Origin: Methylovorus sp035565335
Lineage (GTDB): Bacteria; Pseudomonadota; Gammaproteobacteria; Burkholderiales; Methylophilaceae
DNA: 16,462 bases
Direction of reading: 5' to 3'
Assembly (NCBI GenBank): GCA_035565335.1
Contig: DATMSO010000082.1
Coordinates: forward strand, 1 to 16,462
Every line of letters begins with the position of its first letter. Position 1 is the stretch's first letter. Shown here piece after piece: positions 1 to 6,338 of this stretch. Below the pieces are notes generated by a model. That model was given only the letters and a program-made list of their open reading frames with translations, made no database searches and was not told where the DNA came from. Made by a program: the position numbers and the translations under genes.

Positions 1-48
1 CAGCGAAGCCAAGAAATAATTAACAGGAAATAACAAAAGTAGTCATCA

Positions 49-82
49 AAAAAGGCGCCCCGACTGATGGAGGCGCCTTTTT
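49..82. terminator. Bidirectional intrinsic terminator after the TetR gene
   Basis: An 11-bp stem (AAAAAGGCGCC at 49-59 with GGCGCCTTTTT at 72-82) encloses a 12-base loop, with A and T tracts on its two sides, so it can work in both directions. The stop codon of the minus-strand TetR gene (81-83) overlaps the T tract. On the plus strand it would end whatever gene lies to the left of the window. Confidence 0.9.
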
Positions 83-635
83 ATTTTGCTGAATCGATCA
101 GAATCCGAGCCATATCTTTGGCATGCTCAATGGCTTCGGCCTTGATTTGCAGCTCGTTACTGACGGATGCTCCTTCGATCACCATCTGAAGTTGCAGAGC
201 CAGCACTTCAGCATTCTTTTTACCAGCGGCCGTGGCCAGCTTCGCCAACTGGTTTCTCAAATTACGTGAAAACTCTCGCGATGTCTGATGCACCGCACTG
301 TCACTTTGCGGGAATTCCACGCCGGCATTGATAAATGCGAAACCTTTAAAATCAGGATCGCCGATCAGTTCCAGAAGATTGATGACAAGATTAGTCAGTT
401 GCGTCTCGGCGCTGGCGTGTTCATCACCCTTGGACAGGATACTCCAGAGCTTGTCGTCATAATCCTTGAGGTATTCAAGGATAAGCTGTTCCTTGGATTT
501 GAAATACTTGTACAAGGTCACCTTGGCGATATCCGCTTTGGCGACGATTGCATCCACACTCGTGGCATTAATTCCCTGAGTCAGAAAAAGATCGGAAGCG
601 ACCTCAAGGATATATTCACGCATCTTAGTAGCCAT
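81..635 (-). CDS. TetR/AcrR-family transcriptional repressor
   Basis: A 184-residue protein of normal size for a TetR-type one-component repressor acting as a cytoplasmic dimer. Residues about 5-50 form the N-terminal helix-turn-helix, with the typical run TSVDAIVAKADIAKVTLYKYF followed by KSKEQL (one residue in the first stretch belongs to the preceding helix cap). Residues about 55-184 are an all-helical ligand-binding domain with an FINAGVEFP segment like that of many AcrR/TetR proteins. The start at 635 has a good ribosome site (GAGGAA about 7 bases upstream) and overlaps the end of the upstream gene by 11 bases, so the two are probably translationally coupled. A palindrome at 1432-1450 before the first gene of the pair is the likely autoregulatory operator. 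Ligand and other targets cannot be read from the sequence; no efflux or metabolic target gene lies inside the window. Confidence 0.93.
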   Translation of the reverse strand: MATKMREYILEVASDLFLTQGINATSVDAIVAKADIAKVTLYKYFKSKEQLILEYLKDYDDKLWSILSKGDEHASAETQLTNLVINLLELIGDPDFKGFAFINAGVEFPQSDSAVHQTSREFSRNLRNQLAKLATAAGKKNAEVLALQLQMVIEGASVSNELQIKAEAIEHAKDMARILIDSAK

Positions 636-1425
636 ATTGTTTTCCTCTGGGAACCCATGAAACAGCGGTGTGCCCGTTTGATGGCGGGAAATAGCATTCC
701 CATTCGCGATTCTGTTTATACCAAACCAGAAATTTCGTCAGCCTTTCGCTATCCTGCAAAGGATGCATGGAGGCACGATAAGTAATCATGTCCATATAGG
801 CGGCGGCCTGATCCTGCGGCATGGCAAACAACTGAGGTGCCGGGCAGTGACCGGCATTGATCTCCGCCTGCAAGGCCATGACCTTGGCAATCAGATCAGG
901 ATTGATGGGAGAACTCTCCAGCATGGCTTTGTTGTAAGCCGTCTGATAAGAATCAGCTGCGGACTCTACCGCAATCTGCGAGCCCACCAGATAACCTGCT
1001 ATGCCAATCAAGATGGATGCCACTGCTGCCCCGCTCCATTTCCATGCAGGTTTCAATGCAGGCCGTTGAATCGCGTCTTCAAGGATCGCCCGTGCGGCGA
1101 CTCTGGCGGCATTCAAGGCACCCAGGCCGGGATTGCGAACCTCCTCGGTCAATGCACCCTGCAAAAGAATCAGCATTTGCGCTACAAAAACCTCGGGCCT
1201 GGAAATTCTGGCCTGCATGGCTAGCTCCGTCAGCCTGGCCGTCAGGGCCGGACAGCGCTGGTTGAGCATAGGGTCAGGCTTAAAGTCTGCAACAAACCGC
1301 TCTCTGATACCGGGCGCACCCAGCCATGTTTCCAGACATGAAAACAAGGAGAGGAGCTTTTCGGAAGGCTTGCTGCCGCCATTTTCCAGCATCCGCAGCA
1401 ACCATGAACTGTTAAGTATTTCCAT
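625..1425 (-). CDS. TetR ligand-binding-like domain fused to membrane helix and extracytoplasmic domain, no HTH
   Basis: About 266 residues from the ATG at 1425; a TTG at 1431 would add two residues (numbering here counts from the TTG). Residues 1-120 look like the ligand-binding half of the neighbouring TetR protein: EVFVAQMLILLQGA (80-93) matches EVLALQLQMVIEGA of the repressor, followed at the same 29-residue distance by ARVAARAILED against AKDMARILID. The helix-turn-helix is absent. A single hydrophobic helix lies at about 132-154 with basic residues (KPAWKW) before it, which puts the N-terminal domain in the cytoplasm and residues about 155-268 outside. That outer domain has two cysteines (196, 246) that could form a disulfide, and matches no family I recognise. 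The gene is the first of the operon and overlaps the repressor start. A membrane-tethered partner or antagonist of the repressor is my inference. No strong ribosome site is visible. Confidence 0.8.
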   Translation of the reverse strand: MEILNSSWLLRMLENGGSKPSEKLLSLFSCLETWLGAPGIRERFVADFKPDPMLNQRCPALTARLTELAMQARISRPEVFVAQMLILLQGALTEEVRNPGLGALNAARVAARAILEDAIQRPALKPAWKWSGAAVASILIGIAGYLVGSQIAVESAADSYQTAYNKAMLESSPINPDLIAKVMALQAEINAGHCPAPQLFAMPQDQAAAYMDMITYRASMHPLQDSERLTKFLVWYKQNREWECYFPPSNGHTAVSWVPRGKQYGY

Positions 1426-1431
1426 ATGCAA

Positions 1432-1450
1432 ATACTATACTGTTTAGTAT
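1432..1450. promoter_or_regulatory. Candidate TetR operator (imperfect palindrome)
   Basis: ATACTATACTGTTTAGTAT matches its reverse complement at 16 of 19 positions, in the size and style of TetR-family operators. It lies 7 bases before the ATG (directly before the alternative TTG) of the first gene in the repressor operon, where a bound repressor would block transcription or initiation. A near copy of its right half (ACTGTTAAGTAT, 11 of 12 bases matching 1439-1450) recurs at 1408-1419 inside the first codons, 31 bases away. Confidence 0.65.
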
Positions 1451-1599
1451 GATTTTTCAAACAACGTAAAGCATTATTGCCATTCAGAAAATAGAATAAA
1501 CAAACGCTGAAATTTGCACGGTTATGACCGCCTTCGACCGTTGCATTCAAGCAGGCAATTTCACGAAACAATCCATGATAAAAAGGAAACTTTTCACCA

Positions 1600-1626
1600 C
1601 TAGCACTCTCAAAGAGGGAGTGCTAA
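1600..1626. promoter_or_regulatory. CIRCE element (HrcA operator) before rpoH
   Basis: Left arm CTAGCACTC (1600-1608), nine-base spacer (1609-1617), right arm GAGTGCTAA (1618-1626). This fits the CIRCE consensus TTAGCACTC-N9-GAGTGCTAA at 17 of 18 arm positions, including the exact spacer length. It ends 10 bases before the annotated rpoH start codon, so HrcA binding would repress rpoH transcription. The hrcA gene itself is not in the window. Confidence 0.93.
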
Positions 1627-1636
1627 AATCAATTTC

Positions 1637-2509
1637 ATGAGCGAGATGAATCCTATGACAAATGCCCTGACGATTCCTTCTGTAGCTTCACTTGATAGCC
1701 TGGATCAGTACCTGCGTACGATCAAGGCGTTTCCGGTGTTGAGCGCCGAGGAAGAGTACGATCTGGCAACGCGCCTGCGCAAAGACAACGACATTGATGC
1801 CGCTAAAGGCCTCATTGTGTCGCACTTGCGTCTGGTAGCCAGCATCGCCCGCGGCTACTCCGGTTATGGTCTGCCACAAGCTGACCTGATTCAGGAAGGC
1901 AACGTCGGCCTGATGAAGGCTGTGCGTCGCTTCGACCCTGATCGTGGCGTGCGCCTGGTGTCATTCGCCATGCATTGGATCAAGGCTGAGATTCACGAAT
2001 ACATCGTGCGTAACTGGCGTCTGGTAAAGGTGGCAACTACCAAAGCGCAACGCAAGCTGTTTTTCAACCTGCGCAGCATGAAGAAAAACAGCCACACGCT
2101 GAGCCCCGACGAGGTGGCCGATATCGCCCGCGAACTCAAGGTCAAGCCCGAGGAAGTCGTGGAAATGGAATCCCGCATGGGCGGCCATGAGATTTCGCTC
2201 GAAGGTAACAGCGATGACGACACCGAAGACAGCTTCAGTCCGATTGCGTATCTGCAAGACCAGCAGCCTGAGCCTTCTGACCTGCTGGCCGAGCGCGAAG
2301 CGGAACATAATCAGGCCGTAGGTCTGGCGCACGCACTGGAAAGCCTGGATGAGCGTAGCCGTCGTATTGTGCAGGCGCGCTGGCTGCAGGAAAACAATAG
2401 TGCCACCCTGCATGACCTGGCTGCCGAGTTTGGCGTATCGGCAGAACGTATCCGCCAGATCGAGCAGAAAGCCATGCAGAAAATGAAAGGCATGTTGAGC
2501 GCAGCCTAA
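1637..2509 (+). CDS. rpoH: RNA polymerase sigma-32 factor (heat-shock sigma factor)
   Basis: A 290-residue sigma-70-family factor that directs RNA polymerase to heat-shock promoters. Region 2 (about residues 55-130) carries LPQADLIQEGNVGLMKAVRR and the run VSFAMHWIKAEIHEYIVRNW; the RpoH-specific box QRKLFFNLR is at 138-146, which separates it from RpoD and RpoS. Region 4 with its helix-turn-helix is at about 255-287 (LHDLAAEFGVSAERIRQIEQ). Length and ends agree with E. coli RpoH. Three in-frame ATGs lie close together (1637, 1646, 1655); the third best matches the E. coli N-terminus and has a weak GCGAG upstream, so the true start may be 1655. A CIRCE element lies just upstream and a strong terminator downstream, so the gene is probably monocistronic and controlled by HrcA. 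I see no convincing sigma-70 hexamers. Confidence 0.97.
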   Translation: MSEMNPMTNALTIPSVASLDSLDQYLRTIKAFPVLSAEEEYDLATRLRKDNDIDAAKGLIVSHLRLVASIARGYSGYGLPQADLIQEGNVGLMKAVRRFDPDRGVRLVSFAMHWIKAEIHEYIVRNWRLVKVATTKAQRKLFFNLRSMKKNSHTLSPDEVADIARELKVKPEEVVEMESRMGGHEISLEGNSDDDTEDSFSPIAYLQDQQPEPSDLLAEREAEHNQAVGLAHALESLDERSRRIVQARWLQENNSATLHDLAAEFGVSAERIRQIEQKAMQKMKGMLSAA

Positions 2510-2533
2510 ACAGCGATCCTCATGTGTTTCGAT

Positions 2534-2562
2534 AAAAAACCCGGCCTCGCGTCGGGTTTTTT
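2534..2562 (+). terminator. rpoH intrinsic terminator
   Basis: Stem AAAAAACCCG (2534-2543) with CGGGTTTTTT (2553-2562), nine-base loop, T tract in the 3' arm, 24 bases after the rpoH stop codon. Confidence 0.92.
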
Positions 2563-2637
2563 AATGGCTCTCATCTTTAATACCCCACAATGAAAACCGC
2601 GTACTGACCACTTCGTCATGGCAAGGAAATGGACAAT

Positions 2638-2665
2638 AAAAAAGCTGCCTCAAGGCAGCTTTTTT
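2638..2665 (-). terminator. Terminator of the dynamin-ccoS-small protein operon
   Basis: A perfect 13-bp stem (AAAAAAGCTGCCT at 2638-2650 with AGGCAGCTTTTTT at 2653-2665) around a tight loop. On the minus strand it follows the small membrane gene by 23 bases and ends in six T's. It is symmetrical and can also stop plus-strand read-through from rpoH. The 75 bases between it and the rpoH terminator show nothing recognisable. Confidence 0.92.
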
Positions 2666-2688
2666 ACATGCGTAATAGCAGCGCAGTC

Positions 2689-2799
2689 TTAGCCGAAAAT
2701 CATCACTGACAAGGCGCTCATCCAGGACCAGGTAATGAGCAGGACCACAATGGTCAATGGCAGGTTGGCAAAGGTGAACCAGGACTTGTAATCCTTCAT
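2689..2799 (-). CDS. 36-residue single-helix membrane protein next to ccoS
   Basis: A short gene starting ATG at 2799 and ending TAA at 2689. It begins MKDYKSWFTFANLPL, and residues about 14-35 form one hydrophobic helix (TIVVLLITWSWMSALSV, then MIFG at the end), with charged residues only in the first five positions. A GAGG ribosome site lies 8 bases before the start, the gene begins 25 bases after the ccoS stop codon, and a strong terminator follows its own stop, all as expected for the last gene of an operon. It does not resemble CcoQ, CcoM or CydX as I remember them. A role as a small subunit or assembly helper of a respiratory oxidase is inferred only from position. The alternative is that this is leader or trailer sequence with a chance frame. 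Confidence 0.68.
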   Translation of the reverse strand: MKDYKSWFTFANLPLTIVVLLITWSWMSALSVMIFG

Positions 2800-2824
2800 T
2801 TCAAAAACCTCACACGATGTAATG

Positions 2825-3031
2825 TTATTCGTCGATTTTAGTATTTTTAGGCGCTTGCTTCAAGCGATTAAATGGAATCATCGGATCGTCGTCGTCCATG
2901 AGGATACGCTGGGCGGGCCCTTCCATGTCGTCGTACTGACCGCTTTTGATCGCCCACAGGATACCAAACGCGGCAATCACAATAAATACCACGGTCATTC
3001 CCAGCAGAAAAAGAAGCGTCGTTACGTTCAT
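2825..3031 (-). CDS. ccoS: cbb3-type cytochrome c oxidase maturation protein CcoS
   Basis: A 68-residue inner-membrane protein needed for cofactor insertion during maturation of cbb3 oxidase. One N-terminal helix (about 5-27) is followed by the family signature AIKSGQYDDMEGPAQRILMD at 27-46 and an acidic DDDDP run. Length is usual for CcoS. Its ATG overlaps the TGA stop of the dynamin-like gene (ATGA at 3031-3028), which indicates translational coupling. In many proteobacteria ccoS sits beside ccoI or ccoN; here no other cco gene is near, so the oxidase genes must be elsewhere in the genome. Confidence 0.93.
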   Translation of the reverse strand: MNVTTLLFLLGMTVVFIVIAAFGILWAIKSGQYDDMEGPAQRILMDDDDPMIPFNRLKQAPKNTKIDE

Positions 3032-4989
3032 GCGGCTTGTGTCAGGGGAGCATTCTGCTCAGATGCGAGCGCAGCATACATCTGTTGCCGCAGATTTTCC
3101 AGATCGGCCAATTGCTGGCGAATACCGCTTTCAATACTTTCCAGCTCGCCGATGCGATCTTCCAGCGTATCGGTCGCCTTGTAAATGCGCTTGATGCTCT
3201 CCAGCCGCCGCTTGAGCTGCAGCTGATGCTCGCGCACTTGCGACTCCATAGGCGCAATCACCGCCTTCAACCAGTTTTCCACATCGCGATTGGCAATTTC
3301 GTAGACATGAATCACGCGTGTCGCCAGCGTTTCAAAAAATTTCGAGGTCAGGGTCATCTTTTCATTGGTAATCATATTGAGCGTGGTATTGAATTGCTCT
3401 TTATACGCACGCTCCAGCTTTGCAAGCTCTTTCTGGTAGCGCAGCATGGAGAATGACGGCGCGTCAGACTTGCGCAGACCATGATCCTGATTGAATTTCT
3501 CGTACATCGCATCCATCATTTTCTTGATCTCTTCGATCTGCGTTTCCGAGCTTTGCATGCGAATTTTGAGATCAGCGAAAAACTCATCCATGGCATTCCG
3601 GATGTTTTTGGTGAATGTCGCCGCAATCATCTTGTTGCGGGTGGTGGTCACCTGCTCGCGCAAGGCATCCATGCCCAGAAGGCTGAACAAACGATTGGTC
3701 TGCTGCGAAAACACGCTGCGTAGCGCCTGAAAGCGCTGCAAGCCTTTCTCGAAGTTTTCCTTGTCGACCTTCACTTTGTTCATCATGTGCTCAACCACAT
3801 CTTCGTTCTTGCCGCGCAAGCCCTTGAGCTCATCCAGCTGCTCGTTCAGCCCTTGCAGGCGCGAATCCAGAATCAGTGTGGAATTGCCCAGCAGATCATC
3901 AATCTCACTCTGGGTAGACTCCTGCACGATCTGCTTCTTGGAAGGAATCAGCTCGTCGGATAATGCTTTTTCCAGCTCAGGCAAACGACTGCGTTGCAAC
4001 AAGGCGGCATCGCCATTGACCTTCGCCAGCAAGCCCTTCTGCGCAGAGATGGGGAAAATCTGACCAGCATCCAGGCCCAGCAATTCTGCGCTGGTCTGCA
4101 CCTGCTTGTTTATTTCATCTTCGATGCTCTGGCCATCCTTGAGTTCATCCCACAGGCCATCAATCTTGTTCAGCACCGCCAAGCGGCCCTTCTGCTTCCA
4201 GCGCGTACCGCTGATGTATTGGCGCCAGACGTCGATTTCAGATTTGGTGACACCGGTATCCGCCGCCAGAATGAAAAGCACGGCGTGCGCATTGGGCAAC
4301 ATGTTGAGCGTCAGCTCAGGCTCGGTACCAATCGCATTAAGGCCAGGCGTATCCAGAATGACCAGCCCCTGCTCCAGCAAAGGGTGCGGAAAGTTGATCA
4401 CGGCATAACGCCAGCATGGCACATCCACTGTGCCATTGGCGTTCAGGTTGAGCGCATCTTCTGGGTTATTGCGGTCAAACAGACCATAGCGCTCGGCTTC
4501 TTCCGGGCTGACTGACTTGGTGGTACTGACCTCCTTGAAGGCCTCGATCATGCTGTCGCTGTCATCAATATTGAATTCGATGATGCGCCACTCTTCCGGG
4601 TAACGCTTGTATTCGGTAGTGGTGGCGTCAGATGCGCGGGTTTCAATCGGCAATAATTGCAGGCAGGCAGGTTTGGTAGCGTCGTAAAGCAATTCGGTCG
4701 GGCACATGGTGGTACGGCCCGCGCTCGATGGCAGCAGGCGCTGCCCATAATCGGCAAAGAAAACGGCGTTGATGAGTTCGGACTTGCCACGGGAGTATTC
4801 AGCTACAAACGCCACATTCAGCTTGTCTTCATGCAGACGCTCCAGCAGCTGTTGCAAACGCTGATCGATCTGGGCATCGTTAAGCTCCTGCTCGTTCAGC
4901 CATTGGCGGTAAGACTGCACCGTATTCATCAAGGCTTTGCGCCATTCGCTGTAGGCCGCGAACTGATGCGCCAATTTACTCTCTGCCAT
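3028..4989 (-). CDS. Dynamin-like GTPase
   Basis: A 653-residue protein with an N-terminal dynamin-type GTPase domain and a long helical C-terminal half. P-loop EYSRGKS is at about 64-70, in which alanine 63 takes the place of the usual first glycine of GxxxxGKS; switch I threonines are at 93-94 (AGRTTMCPTE), the G3 motif DTPG at 213-216, the G4 motif NKID at 274-277, and a G5-like FPISAQKG at 312-319. Residues about 340-640 are rich in heptad-like Leu, Glu and Lys, as in the stalk and coiled coils of bacterial dynamins; there is no membrane-spanning helix, so binding to the membrane would be peripheral. The start at 4989 has a GGTGGGGG ribosome site. It heads an operon with ccoS and the 36-residue protein. 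Bacterial dynamins remodel or protect membranes; the exact role here is unknown. Confidence 0.88.
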   Translation of the reverse strand: MAESKLAHQFAAYSEWRKALMNTVQSYRQWLNEQELNDAQIDQRLQQLLERLHEDKLNVAFVAEYSRGKSELINAVFFADYGQRLLPSSAGRTTMCPTELLYDATKPACLQLLPIETRASDATTTEYKRYPEEWRIIEFNIDDSDSMIEAFKEVSTTKSVSPEEAERYGLFDRNNPEDALNLNANGTVDVPCWRYAVINFPHPLLEQGLVILDTPGLNAIGTEPELTLNMLPNAHAVLFILAADTGVTKSEIDVWRQYISGTRWKQKGRLAVLNKIDGLWDELKDGQSIEDEINKQVQTSAELLGLDAGQIFPISAQKGLLAKVNGDAALLQRSRLPELEKALSDELIPSKKQIVQESTQSEIDDLLGNSTLILDSRLQGLNEQLDELKGLRGKNEDVVEHMMNKVKVDKENFEKGLQRFQALRSVFSQQTNRLFSLLGMDALREQVTTTRNKMIAATFTKNIRNAMDEFFADLKIRMQSSETQIEEIKKMMDAMYEKFNQDHGLRKSDAPSFSMLRYQKELAKLERAYKEQFNTTLNMITNEKMTLTSKFFETLATRVIHVYEIANRDVENWLKAVIAPMESQVREHQLQLKRRLESIKRIYKATDTLEDRIGELESIESGIRQQLADLENLRQQMYAALASEQNAPLTQAA

Positions 4990-5203
4990 GGTACCCCCAC
5001 CACACTTTATTATTCACACCACTCTAGCATGCCCCATTTTTAAGTCAAACAAATCAGTCGTATATTGTCAGTTCCTGCCAATCTGCCGTAACACGCAAAC
5101 CCACGTTCTGCCGGCTTCCCGGCGAGGGCTAAAAAGGGGAGATAACTGAATCCAGATTCGATGATTCTGCTATCATCAGCCTTTTACCACCGTTACATGC
5201 CTC
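4990..5203. promoter_or_regulatory. Divergent intergenic region between dynamin operon and ubiquinone operon
   Basis: This 214-base gap must hold the promoters of both operons. A TATCAT hexamer at 5171-5176 is a possible -10 for the plus-strand operon, but no good -35 lies 17 bases before it. A small hairpin (GCCGG-CTTC-CCGGC near 5110-5123) is present. Neither resembles a riboswitch that I know. Confidence 0.4.
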
Positions 5204-5590
5204 ATGAGTGGATTAACCCCCGATTCCCCGCGCCCGACCGACATTCGCCTGCATCAGAAATCGCGCCTGCTCGAGATTAGCTTCGACGACAATACGACCT
5301 GCATGCTGTCCTGCGAATTCCTGCGGGTTTACTCCCCCTCTGCCGAAGTCCGCGGCCATGGCCCCGGTCAGGAAACACTGCAAGTCGGCAAGGAAGACGT
5401 CAATATCACGGCCATCAGCCCGGTCGGCAATTACGCCGTCAAACTGACCTTCTCGGATGGCCACGACACTGGGCTTTACTCCTGGGATTATCTCTACGAG
5501 CTCGGCAGCCACTATGAAGCCCTGTGGCGCGAATACATAGCCCGCCTGGAGATGGCTGGGGTAAAACGCCGGACCGACAGCAACACATAA
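5204..5590 (+). CDS. DUF971 (GBBH-like N-terminal domain) protein
   Basis: A 128-residue cytoplasmic protein made almost entirely of one DUF971 domain, the fold found at the N-terminus of gamma-butyrobetaine hydroxylases. Visible family features are the paired beta-strand pattern RLLEISFDDNTTCMLSCEFL, an LRVYSPSAEVRGHG stretch, INVTAISPVGNYAV-like text (here DVNITAISPVGNYAVKLTF), and the closing FSDGHDTGLYSWDYLYEL. No catalytic oxygenase domain follows. The stop codon is 10 bases before ubiE, so it is the first gene of the ubi operon; from memory this gene is a common neighbour of ubiE in Betaproteobacteria. Its biochemical role is not established. The start at 5204 has no strong ribosome site. 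Confidence 0.88.
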   Translation: MSGLTPDSPRPTDIRLHQKSRLLEISFDDNTTCMLSCEFLRVYSPSAEVRGHGPGQETLQVGKEDVNITAISPVGNYAVKLTFSDGHDTGLYSWDYLYELGSHYEALWREYIARLEMAGVKRRTDSNT

Positions 5591-5600
5591 GGAATACACC

Positions 5601-6338
5601 ATGACCGATAAAACCCATTTTGGCTTCCAGACCGTGGAAGAACACGAAAAAGCCCGCAAGGTAGGCGAAGTGTTTCATTCCGTGGCGCGCAAATACGACC
5701 TGATGAACGACGTGATGTCGGCGGGCCTGCATCGCACCTGGAAACGCTTTGCCGTTGAAATCAGTGGCGTCAAAGCCGGCGACCGCGTACTGGATGTCGC
5801 GGGTGGCAGTGGGGACCTGAGTCGGTTGTTCTCGCGCAAGGTGGGTAGCGAAGGCAGCGTGGTGCTTACCGACATCAATGCCTCCATGCTTGGCGTTGGC
5901 CGTGACCGCCTGATGGATGAAGGCGTGCCCGTGCCCGCCCTGCAGTGCGATGCCGAAAAGCTGCCTTTTCCTGATCAGCATTTTGATTGCGTGATTGTCG
6001 CCTTTGGTTTGCGTAACATGACGCACAAAGACCGTGCTCTGGCCGAAATGCAGCGGGTGCTCAAGGTGGGCGGTCGCCTGCTGGTGCTGGAATTCTCACA
6101 GGTATGGAAACCGCTGGCCCCGCTGTATGACGCGTACTCCTTCAAGCTGTTGCCGCTGATGGGCAAGCTGCTGGCGCAAGATGCCGCCAGCTACCAATAT
6201 CTCGCCGAGTCCATCCGCATGCACCCGGATCAGGAGACCCTGAAGCAGATGATGCTGGATGCCGGTTTTGGCAAGGTGGATTACTACAATCTGTCCGCCG
6301 GTGTTGTTGCCCTGCATAAAGGATGGAAAACCGTATGA
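5601..6338 (+). CDS. ubiE: Ubiquinone biosynthesis C-methyltransferase UbiE
   Basis: A 245-residue SAM-dependent class I methyltransferase that adds the C-2 methyl group of the benzoquinone ring of ubiquinone (and converts demethylmenaquinone to menaquinone where that is made). It carries the UbiE opening GFQTVEEHEKARKVGEVFHS and YDLMND (32-37), the SAM-binding motif VLDVAGGSGDLS (63-74), the acidic residue D91 of TDINASML, and the late motif AFGLRNMTHKDRALAEM. Length is close to E. coli UbiE (251). A clear AAGGA site lies 7 bases before the ATG. Its stop overlaps the start of ubiJ (ATGA), indicating coupling. Confidence 0.97.
   Translation: MTDKTHFGFQTVEEHEKARKVGEVFHSVARKYDLMNDVMSAGLHRTWKRFAVEISGVKAGDRVLDVAGGSGDLSRLFSRKVGSEGSVVLTDINASMLGVGRDRLMDEGVPVPALQCDAEKLPFPDQHFDCVIVAFGLRNMTHKDRALAEMQRVLKVGGRLLVLEFSQVWKPLAPLYDAYSFKLLPLMGKLLAQDAASYQYLAESIRMHPDQETLKQMMLDAGFGKVDYYNLSAGVVALHKGWKTV

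Noticed and set aside
1..33. Possible 3' ends of a plus-strand gene at the left edge (for example SEAKK then TAA at 17-19)
   Set aside because: All three frames close within 33 bases, so the reading frame cannot be chosen; the terminator at 49-82 does suggest that some gene ends nearby.
1541..1580. TTGCAT and ATGATA considered as the rpoH promoter
   Set aside because: The hexamers are 28 bases apart, far from the 16-18 needed, and no other good pair was found.
5101..5145. Hairpin-rich stretch before the DUF971 gene considered as a riboswitch
   Set aside because: Only a five-base stem with a four-base loop is clear, and no conserved core of a known riboswitch class is recognisable.
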